From Sphingopyxis sp. OAS728 (lineage in GTDB: Bacteria; Pseudomonadota; Alphaproteobacteria; Sphingomonadales; Sphingomonadaceae): a DNA stretch of 64,000 bases. A model generated the notes under the pieces. The model worked only from the letters and a program-made list of their open reading frames with translations, had not been told where the DNA came from and did no database searches. A program made the translations under genes and the position numbers. Every line of letters starts with the position of its first letter. Within the stretch, counting starts at the first letter, position 1. Positions 9,886 to 19,375 of this stretch are shown in pieces. The stretch lies in the NCBI RefSeq assembly GCF_014873485.1, contig NZ_JADBDT010000001.1:2418001-2482000 (forward strand). Direction: 5' to 3'.

Positions 9886-10332
9886 ATGCTTCCGAGCCGG
9901 ACCAGAACCGATATCGTCAATATCCACGCCAGCTGCGTCGCGGCGGGCAATGGCGGCGTGCTGATCCTCGGCAATTCGGGACAGGGCAAATCGGACCTCG
10001 CGCTGCGGCTGATCGACCGCGGCGCCAAGCTGGTCGCCGACGACCGCTGCGACGTCTGGCATGACCGCGGCCGCCTGTGGTGCCGCCCGCCCGAAAATCT
10101 GGCGGGCAAGCTGGAGGTGCGCGGGATCGGGATCATCGAGCGCCCATGGACCGCACCCGTCCCGCTCGCGCTCGCGGTACGCCTCACCGACCGCTACGAC
10201 CGCATGCCCGCGATCAACCAGGTCGAGATGGTCGCGGGCCATCCGCTTCCCGCGCTCCTGCTCTCCGCATTCGAAGCGTCGGCGCCGATCAAGATCATGC
10301 TCGCGCTCGAACGGCTGGCGCCCGCCGCATGA
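9886..10332 (+). CDS. hprK: HPr kinase/phosphorylase, short alphaproteobacterial form
   Basis: Phosphorylates HPr on a regulatory serine. Only 148 residues: the N-terminal domain of the Gram-positive enzyme is missing and only the catalytic core remains, as is normal in alphaproteobacteria. Walker A GNSGQGKS is at 29-36 and the HPrK signature [12 protein letters not shown] at about 76-87; DDRCDVWH follows the pattern of the catalytic-site loop. ATG 9886 is preceded by GGTAAG; an alternative ATG at 9850 would add 12 residues without family similarity. Its target is the HPr encoded at 11721, which has a conserved serine at position 50. The gene lies directly between chvG and rapZ. Confidence 0.93.
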   Translation: MLPSRTRTDIVNIHASCVAAGNGGVLILGNSGQGKSDLALRLIDRGAKLVADDRCDVWHDRGRLWCRPPENLAGKLEVRGIGIIERPWTAPVPLALAVRLTDRYDRMPAINQVEMVAGHPLPALLLSAFEASAPIKIMLALERLAPAA

Positions 10333-10342
10333 TGCACGATCG

Positions 10343-11281
10343 ATGAGTTCGGCGCCTGAATCGCGCCTGTTGCTGGTCACCGGCCTGTCGGGCGCGGGCA
10401 AATCGACCGTGCTCAAGGTGCTCGAGGACCTCGGCTGGGAGGTTGTCGATAACCTGCCGCTCGCGCTGCTCGAAGCGTTGATCGACGCGCCGGTGAAGCG
10501 CAGCGAGGCGGGGCGCCCGCTCGCGATCGGGATCGACAGCCGCAGCCGGGGATTCCGCCCGGCCTTGCTCGTGCGGCGGATCAAGGAGCTGCGCGAAGAC
10601 GGCGGCCGCGACATCCAGACGCTGTTCCTCGACTGCGCGGGTGCCGAGCTCGAGCGCCGCTTTTCCGAAACGCGCCGCCGCCATCCGATGGCCGAGGACC
10701 GCCCCGCCGCCGACGGGATCGCGCGCGAGCGCGAGATGATGGAACCGCTCCGCCGCTGGGCCGAGCATGTCGTCGACACGACCAATTACAGCAGCAACGA
10801 CCTGCAACAGGAAATCCGCCAGCGTTTCGGCGACGCCGAAGAGGGCGACCCGGTGCTCAATGTCCTGAGCTTCGGTTTCGCGCGCGGGCTGCCGCGCAAC
10901 GCCGACCTGGTGTTCGACATGCGTTATCTGCGTAACCCGCACTGGGATCCCAAGCTCAAGCCCGGCACCGGGCTCGATCCCGACGTCGCCGCCTATGTGA
11001 TGGCCGATCCGGCGTATGAAGACAGCGTCGGGCAGATCGAGAGGCTGATCCTGACCCTGCTGCCGCGCTACCGCGCCGAAGGCAAAAGCTATGTCACCAT
11101 CGCCTTTGGATGCACCGGCGGGCGGCACCGGTCGGTCCATGTCGCGGCGCGTGTTGCCCAAACGCTACGCGAATCCGGATATGAGCCAGTGCTGACCCAC
11201 CGCAATCTTGACTCTGCCCCGCAAGATGGGCTTGAGGGCAAGCCCCCGCCCGCGGCTTCCGCGCCCGGCGGCAAAAGATAA
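10343..11281 (+). CDS. rapZ: RNase adapter protein RapZ (P-loop, YvcJ family)
   Basis: P-loop protein of 312 residues, the full family length. In E. coli RapZ binds the small RNA GlmZ and delivers it to RNase E, so tuning glucosamine-6-phosphate synthase; in alphaproteobacteria the partner RNA is unknown. Walker A GLSGAGKS at 14-21, the DNLP motif (34-37), DTTNYSSNDL, and the highly conserved GCTGGRHRSV (about 256-265) near the C-terminus are all intact. The start ATG at 10343 immediately precedes the P-loop strand; upstream in-frame codons lie within hprK in another frame. It sits in the PTS group between hprK and the EIIA gene, as in many proteobacteria. Confidence 0.95.
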   Translation: MSSAPESRLLLVTGLSGAGKSTVLKVLEDLGWEVVDNLPLALLEALIDAPVKRSEAGRPLAIGIDSRSRGFRPALLVRRIKELREDGGRDIQTLFLDCAGAELERRFSETRRRHPMAEDRPAADGIAREREMMEPLRRWAEHVVDTTNYSSNDLQQEIRQRFGDAEEGDPVLNVLSFGFARGLPRNADLVFDMRYLRNPHWDPKLKPGTGLDPDVAAYVMADPAYEDSVGQIERLILTLLPRYRAEGKSYVTIAFGCTGGRHRSVHVAARVAQTLRESGYEPVLTHRNLDSAPQDGLEGKPPPAASAPGGKR

Positions 11282-11295
11282 GGGTCGACGACTGC

Positions 11296-11724
11296 ATGGC
11301 GAACGATAAGGCTCTGCCGCTTCTGGGAATGGTGCTCGTCACGCACGGCCGCCTTGCCGAGGAAATGGTGCGTGCGATGGAGCATGTCGTCGGTCCCCAG
11401 CGGGCGATCGCGACCGTCTGCATCGGCCCGAACGACAATATGGAAATGCGCCGCAAGGAAATCGCCGACGCGATTCGCAAGGTCGACGAAGGTCGCGGCG
11501 TCGTGATGCTGACCGACCTGTTCGGCGGCACCCCCTCGAACCTCGCGATCAGCCTGCTCGAGTCGGGGCGCACCGAGGTGATCGCGGGCGTCAACCTGCC
11601 GATGTTGATCCGCCTCGAAAGCGCGCGCAAGACGATGGAACTGCGTGCCGCGGTGATCGCGGCGAAGGAAGCCGGCCAGAAATATATTTCGGTCGCGTCG
11701 GAAATGTTGGGAGTGGGCCCTTGA
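11296..11724 (+). CDS. PTS EIIA component, mannose type (regulatory)
   Basis: A 142-residue EIIA(Man)-type protein. The phospho-acceptor is His17 in LVTHGRLA; the second conserved motif MLTDLFGGTPSNLA (about 74-87) is typical of the family (TDLxGGTP). No sugar-specific EIIB or EIIC gene is nearby, so this is the incomplete, regulatory PTS of alphaproteobacteria, where phosphate from EI(Ntr) passes through HPr to this protein as a signal rather than to a sugar. GGGTCG precedes the ATG. Its TGA stop overlaps the TTG start of the HPr gene, so the two are translated together. The EI gene (ptsP) is not in the window. Confidence 0.92.
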   Translation: MANDKALPLLGMVLVTHGRLAEEMVRAMEHVVGPQRAIATVCIGPNDNMEMRRKEIADAIRKVDEGRGVVMLTDLFGGTPSNLAISLLESGRTEVIAGVNLPMLIRLESARKTMELRAAVIAAKEAGQKYISVASEMLGVGP

Positions 11725-11999
11725 ACGAAAATTCCGAGACGGTCGAAATCACCAACCAGCGCGGCCTGCACGCGCGCGCGAGCGCCAAGTTCGTTACCTT
11801 CGTCAGCCGGCTGCCCGAAAGCGTCTCGGTCGAGGTCGAAAAGGGCGGATCGCGCGTCAACGGAACCTCGATCATGGGTCTGATGATGCTCGGCGCCGCC
11901 AAGGGCGATTCGATCACGATCCACACCAAGGGCGACGGCGCCGACGCGGCGCTGCTGAAGCTCGTCGGGCTGGTCAAGGACAGCTTCGGCGAGGATTGA
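11721..11999 (+). CDS. ptsH: phosphocarrier protein HPr
   Basis: HPr-like phosphocarrier of 92 residues. The EI-dependent phosphorylation site is His17 in RGLHARASAKF, and the HPr kinase site is Ser50 in NGTSIMGLMML, so both control inputs are present. The start is a TTG at 11721 that overlaps the TGA of the EIIA gene (TTGA), with GGGAG about 8 bases upstream inside EIIA; an ATG in frame is absent upstream. The stop is followed after four bases by the next gene. In this cluster HPr links carbon/nitrogen state (EI), HprK and the EIIA protein. No transport role is expected. Confidence 0.95.
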   Translation: MNENSETVEITNQRGLHARASAKFVTFVSRLPESVSVEVEKGGSRVNGTSIMGLMMLGAAKGDSITIHTKGDGADAALLKLVGLVKDSFGED

Positions 12000-12003
12000 C
12001 CGG

Positions 12004-12816
12004 ATGACCGGTCGCCGTTCCCAAATCGAGAGCCTGTCGAACCCGCTGGTCAAGCGGATGCGGCTGCTGCGCGAGAAGCGCCATCGCCGTGCCGAGGGGC
12101 TGTTCCTCGCCGAGGGTCTGCGCATCGCGACCGAGGCGCGCGAGGCGGGGGTGTTGCCGCAATGGCTGTTCCTCGGCCCCGAGGGCGATACGCACCCGCT
12201 CGCGGCGGCGCTGGTCGCCGATACGCTGGCGACGGGCGGCGAGGTCATCGACACAACCGGCGCGATCCTCTCGAAATTGTCGGGCAAGGATAATCCGCAG
12301 ACCGTCGTCGGAATCTATGCCGAGCCGCAAACGACACTCGCCGACCTCGACCGCGATGCCGCGCCGATCTGGCTCGTTGCCGAGCGGCTGCGCGATCCCG
12401 GCAATCTCGGCACGATGCTGCGCACCGGCGACGCCGTCGGCGCGGGCGGGCTGATCCTGCTCGACGAATCGACCGACCCCTATGCGGTCGAGGCCGTGCG
12501 CGCGAGCATGGGCGCGATCTTCACGCAGAAGCTGGTGGTGGCGCGGTGGGAGGAATTCCTGCCGTGGCTGCGGCAAGGTGCGGGACAGCTCGTCGCGACC
12601 TGGCTTGGCGACGACACCGAGGATTATCAGGCGGTGCGCTACACCGCGCCGACCTTCATCCTCACAGGCAATGAATCGCAGGGCATGCCGGGCGACTATG
12701 CCGCCGCCGCCGATGTGCGCGTCAAGATGCCGATGATGGGCAAGGCCGACAGCCTCAATGCCGCGGTCGCGACCGCGGTGATGGCCTATGAGGTGCTGAA
12801 CCAGCGGCGAAGTTGA
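12004..12816 (+). CDS. SpoU/TrmH family RNA methyltransferase
   Basis: S-adenosylmethionine-dependent 2'-O-ribose methyltransferase of the SPOUT class, 270 residues. N-terminal part (about 5-60) with SLSNPLVKRMRLLREKRHR and LFLAEGLRI matches the RNA-binding SpoU_sub-bind domain; the C-terminal SPOUT domain carries motif 1 (ERLRDPGNLGTMLRTGDAVG, about 126-145) with N133 and R140, motif 2 (FILTGNESQGMP) and motif 3 (KADSLNAAVATAVMAYE), which form the trefoil-knot cofactor site. The substrate (tRNA or 23S rRNA) is not decidable from sequence. It starts 4 bases after ptsH and is probably cotranscribed with it. Confidence 0.9.
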   Translation: MTGRRSQIESLSNPLVKRMRLLREKRHRRAEGLFLAEGLRIATEAREAGVLPQWLFLGPEGDTHPLAAALVADTLATGGEVIDTTGAILSKLSGKDNPQTVVGIYAEPQTTLADLDRDAAPIWLVAERLRDPGNLGTMLRTGDAVGAGGLILLDESTDPYAVEAVRASMGAIFTQKLVVARWEEFLPWLRQGAGQLVATWLGDDTEDYQAVRYTAPTFILTGNESQGMPGDYAAAADVRVKMPMMGKADSLNAAVATAVMAYEVLNQRRS

Positions 12817-12870
12817 GCCGCACGATCCATTCAGCACGCAGCCAGTGGCGTGCTACTATCTACCTCTTCC

Positions 12871-12951
12871 CCGTCCGCATCGAGCGAAGTCGAGATGCCC
12901 CTCGGCGTAGCACGACCCCGACGGGTGTCTCGACTTCGCTCGACACGAACG
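12871..12951 (+). repeat. palindromic repeat element, family 1, copy A
   Basis: Two 15-base arms, CGAGCGAAGTCGAGA (12881-12895) and TCTCGACTTCGCTCG (12928-12942), flanked by CCGT.C and GAACGG ends, with a 32-base centre. It is the mirror image of the element at 13691-13768 and ends 7 bases before the AAGGAGG ribosome binding site of the META lipoprotein gene. Such elements resemble the REP-like repeats that are dispersed in sphingomonad genomes. Confidence 0.8.
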
Positions 12952-12970
12952 GAAATCAAGGAGGTGTTCA

Positions 12971-13675
12971 ATGCCCAAGTTTGCGCCGCTTCTTGCTTCG
13001 CTCCTCGCCCTCGCCGCCTGCGCCCCCGCCGCCGAGGCACCGCCGCAAAGCCCCGGCGAACAGCCCGCCGCCTATATGGCGCTCGGCACCGAGCCCGGCT
13101 GGACGCTCGAAATCACGCCGTCGCGGCTCAATTTCGACGGCGACTATGGCGAGACCAAGATCATGGTGCCGAACCCCGGCGCGAAGCCGTCGTTCAACGG
13201 CGAGCGCTATGTCACCGGCCGGCTGACCGTCGACATCACGCACACCGAATGCAGCGACGGCATGAGCGACCGCCGCTATCGCGACACGGTGACCGTGACC
13301 GCCGACGGCAAGACGGTGAAGGGATGCGGCGGCAAGATCCTGCCGCCAACCGAGCTTGCGGGAACCAACTGGAGCTTCGTGTCGATCGGCGGCGTCGCTG
13401 TGACGGCGGATCGGCCGACGGCGCTGCAATTCGACGGCAACCGGATGAGCGGCAGCGCGGGCTGCAATCGCTTTTCGGGGACCTATTCGGTCGATGGCCG
13501 GACGCTCAAGGCCGGACCGCTGATGGCGACCGAAATGGCGTGTCCGGGCATGGAGCTGGAACAGGCCTTTTTCAAACTGATGGCGAGCCCGGTCAGCTTG
13601 ACCTTTGCCGACGACGGGACGCTGATCCTGACGGGCAGCGAAGGCCGGACGGCGGTGTTGAAGCGGGTGATTTAG
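12971..13675 (+). CDS. META domain lipoprotein
   Basis: A 234-residue lipoprotein. The signal ends in a lipobox (LLALAAC, Cys17), so the mature protein is lipid-anchored. After a Pro-rich linker comes a domain (about 36-120, ALGTEPGWTLEI to GCGGKILP) like the COG3650 predicted membrane protein domain, with two cysteines (in HTECSDG and KGCGGK) possibly bridged. The second domain (about 124-232) is META/HslJ: LAGTNWSFVSIGG, FDGNRMSGSAGCNRFSGTY, MACPGMELEQAF. HslJ homologues affect novobiocin resistance in E. coli; the exact role here is unknown. AAGGAGG sits 6 bases before the ATG. The gene is bounded on both sides by inverted copies of one palindromic element. Confidence 0.88.
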   Translation: MPKFAPLLASLLALAACAPAAEAPPQSPGEQPAAYMALGTEPGWTLEITPSRLNFDGDYGETKIMVPNPGAKPSFNGERYVTGRLTVDITHTECSDGMSDRRYRDTVTVTADGKTVKGCGGKILPPTELAGTNWSFVSIGGVAVTADRPTALQFDGNRMSGSAGCNRFSGTYSVDGRTLKAGPLMATEMACPGMELEQAFFKLMASPVSLTFADDGTLILTGSEGRTAVLKRVI

Positions 13676-13690
13676 ACCGCTCCGCTCCTC

Positions 13691-13768
13691 CGTTCGTGTC
13701 GAGCGAAGTCGAGACACCCATCGGTATGCCCAACCTCGCGGCATCTCGACTTCGCTCGATGCGAACGG
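13691..13768 (-). repeat. palindromic repeat element, family 1, copy B
   Basis: Same element as at 12871-12951 but in the opposite orientation: arms CGAGCGAAGTCGAGA (13700-13714) and TCTCGACTTCGCTCG (13744-13758), with CGTTCGTGT on the left and GCGAACGG on the right. The reverse complement reproduces copy A including the ATGC/TGTC distinction between the two arms. It lies between the convergent META and rmuC genes. Confidence 0.8.
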
Positions 13769-13790
13769 GATTTGAGGTTTGAGGATGGGG

Positions 13791-15143
13791 CTATTCGCCC
13801 GCGTCGTTGACCGCCGCAGGCGCCGCCGCGAGCTTCGCCAGCGGCCGCGCCGCCTGCTCCGCAACGGGGAGCGCCGGGATTTCCTTGTCGCCGGTTTCGA
13901 TATCGAGCGCCTCGAAGCGCTTCGCCTGCGTCAGCACTTGGCTTTCGAAACTGCCGACAAAGGCATTATACGCGCCCGTCGCCTGGTCGAGATTGCGCCC
14001 GACCTTGGCGATGTGCGAGCCCATCACCGACATGCGCGCATAAAGATCCTTGCCGAGCGCGGCGATCTCGCGCGCCTGATTGGCGAGCTTTTCCTGCCGC
14101 CACACCGCCGCGACGGTGCGCGCGATCGCGATGAGGTTGGTCGGGGTCGCGAGCAGCACCTTGCGCTCGAACGCATAGTCCCAGAGGCCCGCATCCTGAT
14201 CGAGTGCGGCAGCGAGGAAATGCTCGCCTGGCACGAACATCACGACGAAGTCGGGGGTGTCGTCGAACTGGTTCCAATAGGCCTTCGCGCCGAGTGTGTT
14301 CACATGCGCCTTCATCGCCGCGGCATGCGCGACCAGATGCGCCGCCTTCTCGCGCTCGTCGACCGCGCCGAACGCGTCCTGATAGGCGTTGAGCGAGACC
14401 TTGGCATCGATCACGAGATTCTGCCCGCCGGGTACGCGTACGACGACGTCGGGGCGAAGTCGCCCGCCGTCGCCCTCGACGCTCACCTCGGTCTGGAAAT
14501 CGGCATGTTCGGAAAGCCCGCAGCTTTCGAGCACGTTGCGCAATTGCTGCTCGCCCCAACGCCCCCGCGCCTTCGGTGCGTTGCGCAGCGCGTTGACGAG
14601 CTTCGCCGCCTCGCTCGACACGCGCTCGGTACCCTCGCGCATCGCCGCGATCTGGCCGTGGAGCAGCCCGAAGGCATCGCGCCGCTCGGCCTCGACCTTG
14701 CCGACCGCTTCCTCATATTTCTGCAATCGCTCGTGGACCGGATTCAGCAGCGCCTTCAGATTCTGCCCCGCGGTCTCTTCGCTCTGCCGAAAGCGTGCAT
14801 CGGCGCGTTCGAGAAAGGATTTTTGCGCCTCGCCGAGCATCGCCTGCCCCACCTCGCGGAACTGCGCCGTCAGCGCCGCCTGCGCGTCCTTCAATTGCGC
14901 GATCTGCGCATCATGCGCCTCGTCGCGCGCGCGCTGCTCGCTGAGCAAGGCGGCAAGCTGGATATCGGCCGTCTTGCGCGCCTCGGCCTCGGCAGCAAGA
15001 TCTGTTACGGCGCTCCTGAACCGCTCCGAAAGCCCGTCGCGTTCGGCCTTGAGCGCTCCCGATTGGCGGCCGGCGAAAAGCCAGCCGATCAGGCCGCCGA
15101 TGGCGAGGGCAACAAGGGCGACGACAAGCGAGCTTCCATCCAT
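13791..15143 (-). CDS. rmuC: DNA recombination protein RmuC
   Basis: A 450-residue RmuC-family protein. RmuC limits DNA inversion/rearrangement in E. coli; the biochemical activity is a predicted nuclease. Domain order: N-terminal membrane anchor (about 6-24, LVVALVALAIGGLIGWLFA), a long coiled coil (about 30-190, rich in A, E, R, Q), then the conserved endonuclease-like core: GRWGEQQLRNVLESCGL, RPDVVVRVPGGQNLVIDAKVSLNAY (Asp of RPDV and the D-x-K of IDAKV are nuclease-type residues), FVPGEHFLAAAL, and LLATPTNLIAIARTVA. The end carries an Ala-rich tail. Transcribed leftwards; 53 bases upstream lies the PH-domain gene on the same strand. Confidence 0.93.
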   Translation of the reverse strand: MDGSSLVVALVALAIGGLIGWLFAGRQSGALKAERDGLSERFRSAVTDLAAEAEARKTADIQLAALLSEQRARDEAHDAQIAQLKDAQAALTAQFREVGQAMLGEAQKSFLERADARFRQSEETAGQNLKALLNPVHERLQKYEEAVGKVEAERRDAFGLLHGQIAAMREGTERVSSEAAKLVNALRNAPKARGRWGEQQLRNVLESCGLSEHADFQTEVSVEGDGGRLRPDVVVRVPGGQNLVIDAKVSLNAYQDAFGAVDEREKAAHLVAHAAAMKAHVNTLGAKAYWNQFDDTPDFVVMFVPGEHFLAAALDQDAGLWDYAFERKVLLATPTNLIAIARTVAAVWRQEKLANQAREIAALGKDLYARMSVMGSHIAKVGRNLDQATGAYNAFVGSFESQVLTQAKRFEALDIETGDKEIPALPVAEQAARPLAKLAAAPAAVNDAGE

Positions 15144-15196
15144 AAGAGGAACATAGGACGAACGCCGTCCCTCTGGCTAGTCCGTAATTTGTCCGG

Positions 15197-15640
15197 TCAC
15201 AGCAATTCGCTCGACACATCGAGCTCGCGCACGCGGCGCTTCTGCCGCGCGGCGTCGACAAGGCGGCGCAGTTCCTCGCGCCGTTCGGCGGCACGTTCGA
15301 TATGAGGGATGACGAGCGCCCCGTCGCGCGTCGTCTCGTCGCTCGAATCGATCGCGATCGTGCCGATGCCCGCCCATTGATTGATCAGCGTGAAATCCAT
15401 CCGCACATCCTTGACGCGGTACAGCTCGATCTCGTCGATGCTTTTGACGAAGATGCCCTTGCGCAGGATCAGCCGGTCTTCGGTGAGTTCATAGGTGACA
15501 TCGAGAAAGCGGATCCACTGGATCAGCGCGATGACCAGCCCGACGCCGACGAGGCAAAGCAGGAGCGTCAGCCATCCGGCGAGCGTGCCGCGCAGCCAGC
15601 CCCAGGTCGAGGAACGAAAGCGGTCGAGGACTTCGGGCAT
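15197..15640 (-). CDS. membrane-anchored bacterial PH domain protein
   Basis: A 147-residue protein with a hydrophobic region (about 19-45, TLAGWLTLLLCLVGVGLVIALI) that can form one or two membrane passes, followed by a YdbS-like bacterial PH domain (bPH2) with the usual pattern YELTEDRLILRKGIF, IELYRVKDVRMDF and GTIAIDSSDE. PH proteins of this kind are small membrane-associated proteins of unknown function. GAAGGAG 6 bases before the ATG. It is the last gene of a tight leftward group that starts at the PCu(A)C gene at 17248; only 15 bases separate it from the membrane protein upstream. Confidence 0.82.
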   Translation of the reverse strand: MPEVLDRFRSSTWGWLRGTLAGWLTLLLCLVGVGLVIALIQWIRFLDVTYELTEDRLILRKGIFVKSIDEIELYRVKDVRMDFTLINQWAGIGTIAIDSSDETTRDGALVIPHIERAAERREELRRLVDAARQKRRVRELDVSSELL

Positions 15641-15655
15641 GAACGTCTCCTTCGG

Positions 15656-16228
15656 TCAGAGAAGATAGATGACGACGTAACGCGCGACCAGCGCCGCGAG
15701 GATCGCGATGCTCCAGCGGCGATCCTTCACCCACATCGCCGCGACCATCAGCGCGACCAGCACGATCGTCATAATCCATGCGACCGGGTGCGCCAATGCG
15801 GCCGCCAGCGCGGGCTGCGACGCATAATAGGCGAGCTGCGCCGCCAGGAGCGCAAGCAAAAGTCCGAGCACGACCCGGCGGACACGGAAATAATGGACGT
15901 CGAGGTTCGCGAAGCCCTCGGGATGCGACGGAAAGACCAGCCGCGCGGCGAGGAAATAGACACTCGCAAAAGCCGCGACACCGAGCAAGGCGGTGCTCGA
16001 CACCGCAATATCGCCGCGCGCGACCCATGCCGCGCTCCAGAAGGAAAGCAGGTCGAGCATCACGAAAATCGCGAGCAGCGGGGTCAGCCAACCGATCGCG
16101 AACGTCTCGCGCTCCGCCTCCGCCGCAAAGCGCGTCTCGATCGCGCGGCCGAGCCCGCCGAGCAATTCGACCATCGAGAGGCCGAGCAGCAGGCTGTAGA
16201 GCGCGAAGACGAACTCGAAATCGTCCAT
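15656..16228 (-). CDS. hypothetical membrane protein with six predicted segments
   Basis: A 190-residue integral membrane protein. Hydrophobic segments lie at about 5-25, 45-68, 75-97, 117-135, 146-165 and 172-190, with a short acidic N-terminus (MDDFEF) and a Lys/Arg-rich turn near 166-171 (VKDRRWS). I do not recognise the family. The ATG immediately follows the TAG stop of the upstream gene (TAGATG), and 15 bases separate it from the PH-domain gene downstream, so it belongs to the same operon. Nothing in it suggests a transporter motif or catalytic residue. Confidence 0.7.
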   Translation of the reverse strand: MDDFEFVFALYSLLLGLSMVELLGGLGRAIETRFAAEAERETFAIGWLTPLLAIFVMLDLLSFWSAAWVARGDIAVSSTALLGVAAFASVYFLAARLVFPSHPEGFANLDVHYFRVRRVVLGLLLALLAAQLAYYASQPALAAALAHPVAWIMTIVLVALMVAAMWVKDRRWSIAILAALVARYVVIYLL

Positions 16229-16705
16229 CTACGATATGTCCCACGATGACGGCAGGATCGCGCGATAGGCGTCGAGCCCCGGCGCGCCGCCGACGATCAT
16301 GCCCTGCGTGAGCAGCCAGTAATGGCGGACGATCTCGGCCTGTTGCTCGAGCCCGTACCGTTCGAGCAGCCAGCCGGGTTTAAGGCTGTAGCTGTACGTC
16401 GCGAAGGGATGGCGCATCAGCACCAGATACCAGCGCCCGCGCGTCTGCGCCTGCCAGACATGCGTCATTTCGTGGATGAACAGCCCCTGCAGCCGCTGCG
16501 ACGCGGTGCTGAAATCCTCGCAATAAAGCTCGCCATGCGGGTTGAAATGCAGGCTTCCCATCGGCGCCATGACGATGTGGCGTGGTTGGAAGAATATCCA
16601 TTTATGATTGTTCACGCGCACGCGGTCATAGGCGATCGCGTCGCCGAACACCGTCCTGGCGAGCGCGATTTCGCCGGTCGTCAGCGGTCGCGACGGACGC
16701 GGCAC
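16229..16705 (-). CDS. HExxH protein annotated elsewhere as vgr-related
   Basis: A 158-residue protein with a zinc-peptidase-like motif HEMTH at 78-82 in LFIHEMTHVWQAQ. The N-terminal half has aromatic and histidine residues (HKWIFF, RHIVMAP, LHFNPHGELYCEDF). Proteins like it are annotated as vgr-related in alphaproteobacteria, but there is no VgrG domain and no type VI secretion gene in the window, so I treat it as a small putative metallopeptidase of unknown role. It has no signal peptide. The start is a GTG at 16705, 6 bases after the PCu(A)C stop; its stop abuts the start of the next gene. Confidence 0.65.
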   Translation of the reverse strand: MPRPSRPLTTGEIALARTVFGDAIAYDRVRVNNHKWIFFQPRHIVMAPMGSLHFNPHGELYCEDFSTASQRLQGLFIHEMTHVWQAQTRGRWYLVLMRHPFATYSYSLKPGWLLERYGLEQQAEIVRHYWLLTQGMIVGGAPGLDAYRAILPSSWDIS

Positions 16706-16711
16706 CCGCGT

Positions 16712-17248
16712 TTATTTCTTCGCAGCGTCCGGGGCCGCCTTTTCGGTGCCCTTTTCCATCGCACCATGATCCATCGCGCCATGATCGGCGGCCGCCTCGG
16801 CGCCTTCGGCCGGCTTGATCACCATGTCGAACAGGATGCGCTCATTATTATTGTTGGTGAAGACGAACGCCATCGGCAACTTGCCCGCGCGCACCGCGGC
16901 GCCGTTGATCCCCCAGATCATCAGATGCTTGCCGCCCTGCTTGAACACCAGATCGCCCTTCGCGGGCACATCGGCGCGGAGCAGCGGCTTCATCGTCACG
17001 ACGCCATTCTCGCGCACGCTTTCGTGCATCTCGACGCGCTGCGCGAGGTCGGCGGTCACCGCGACGAGCTGGACCGGCTGCGGCCCGCCCTGGACACGGA
17101 AATAGCCGACCGCCGGACGGTCGGGCGTCGCCCCCATCACGATGTGGCCGCTGACGACGTTAAGCGGCTTGGCAGCGACCAGATTATCGCCGCAAGCCGT
17201 CAGGGCCAGCGCGGGCGCGGCGAGTGCAAGGATCGCAAAAGGTTTCAT
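16712..17248 (-). CDS. copper chaperone PCu(A)C lipoprotein
   Basis: Periplasmic Cu(I) chaperone of the PCu(A)C family, which delivers copper to the Cu(A)/Cu(B) sites of cytochrome oxidases. 178 residues with a lipobox ending at Cys19 (LALTAC), so membrane-anchored. The complete metal motif H-X10-M-X21-H-X-M is present: His75, Met86, His108 and Met110 (in VEMHESV, VVTMKPL and GKHLMIW). The C-terminal tail is unusual, with repeats of DHGAMDHGAMEKG that add further His/Met ligands. The ATG at 17248 has GGAG 10 bases upstream; a longer start to 17350 adds a basic non-signal segment that overlaps the dnaK promoter region. Head of the leftward operon. Confidence 0.9.
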   Translation of the reverse strand: MKPFAILALAAPALALTACGDNLVAAKPLNVVSGHIVMGATPDRPAVGYFRVQGGPQPVQLVAVTADLAQRVEMHESVRENGVVTMKPLLRADVPAKGDLVFKQGGKHLMIWGINGAAVRAGKLPMAFVFTNNNNERILFDMVIKPAEGAEAAADHGAMDHGAMEKGTEKAAPDAAKK

Positions 17249-17303
17249 TTTGGGAGGACTCCGTAAAAGCGCGTCGTTTCCCGCCCTCGATAAGCCCTGA
17301 AAG

Positions 17304-17333
17304 CCCTTGTGCCAAGGATTAGCGCACCTATAT
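17304..17333 (+). promoter_or_regulatory. sigma-32 (RpoH)-like heat-shock promoter of dnaK
   Basis: CCCTTGT at 17304-17310 and CCTATAT at 17327-17333, separated by 16 bases, match the alphaproteobacterial RpoH pattern (CTTG ... CYTATNT). The -10 element lies about 68 bases upstream of the dnaK start, so transcription would begin near 17341. This is the expected location for heat-inducible dnaK-dnaJ. Confidence 0.65.
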
Positions 17334-17401
17334 CGCCCCCATAAACCCATGGACGGCGTGCCTTTTCAGGGCGCCGGAGAAGCAACAAGGACTGAATACC
17401 A

Positions 17402-19312
<1,911 letters not shown>

Positions 19313-19323
19313 GAAACTCCCCT

Positions 19324-19350
19324 GCCGGATCCGTTTCATGCGGGTCCGGC
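19324..19350 (+). other. hairpin in the dnaK-dnaJ spacer
   Basis: GCCGGATCCG (19324-19333) pairs with CGGGTCCGGC (19341-19350) with one G-T pair and a 7-base loop, 11 bases after the dnaK stop. No T run follows, so transcription should pass into dnaJ; a partial stop or RNA-stabilising role that keeps DnaK in excess over DnaJ is inference. Confidence 0.45.
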
Positions 19351-19375
19351 GGGCCGGAGGGGGCCTGTTTGACCT

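Noticed and set aside
12871..13768. Repeats taken as a CRISPR array
   Set aside because: Only two copies in inverted orientation with unequal spacing and no spacers of regular length or cas genes.
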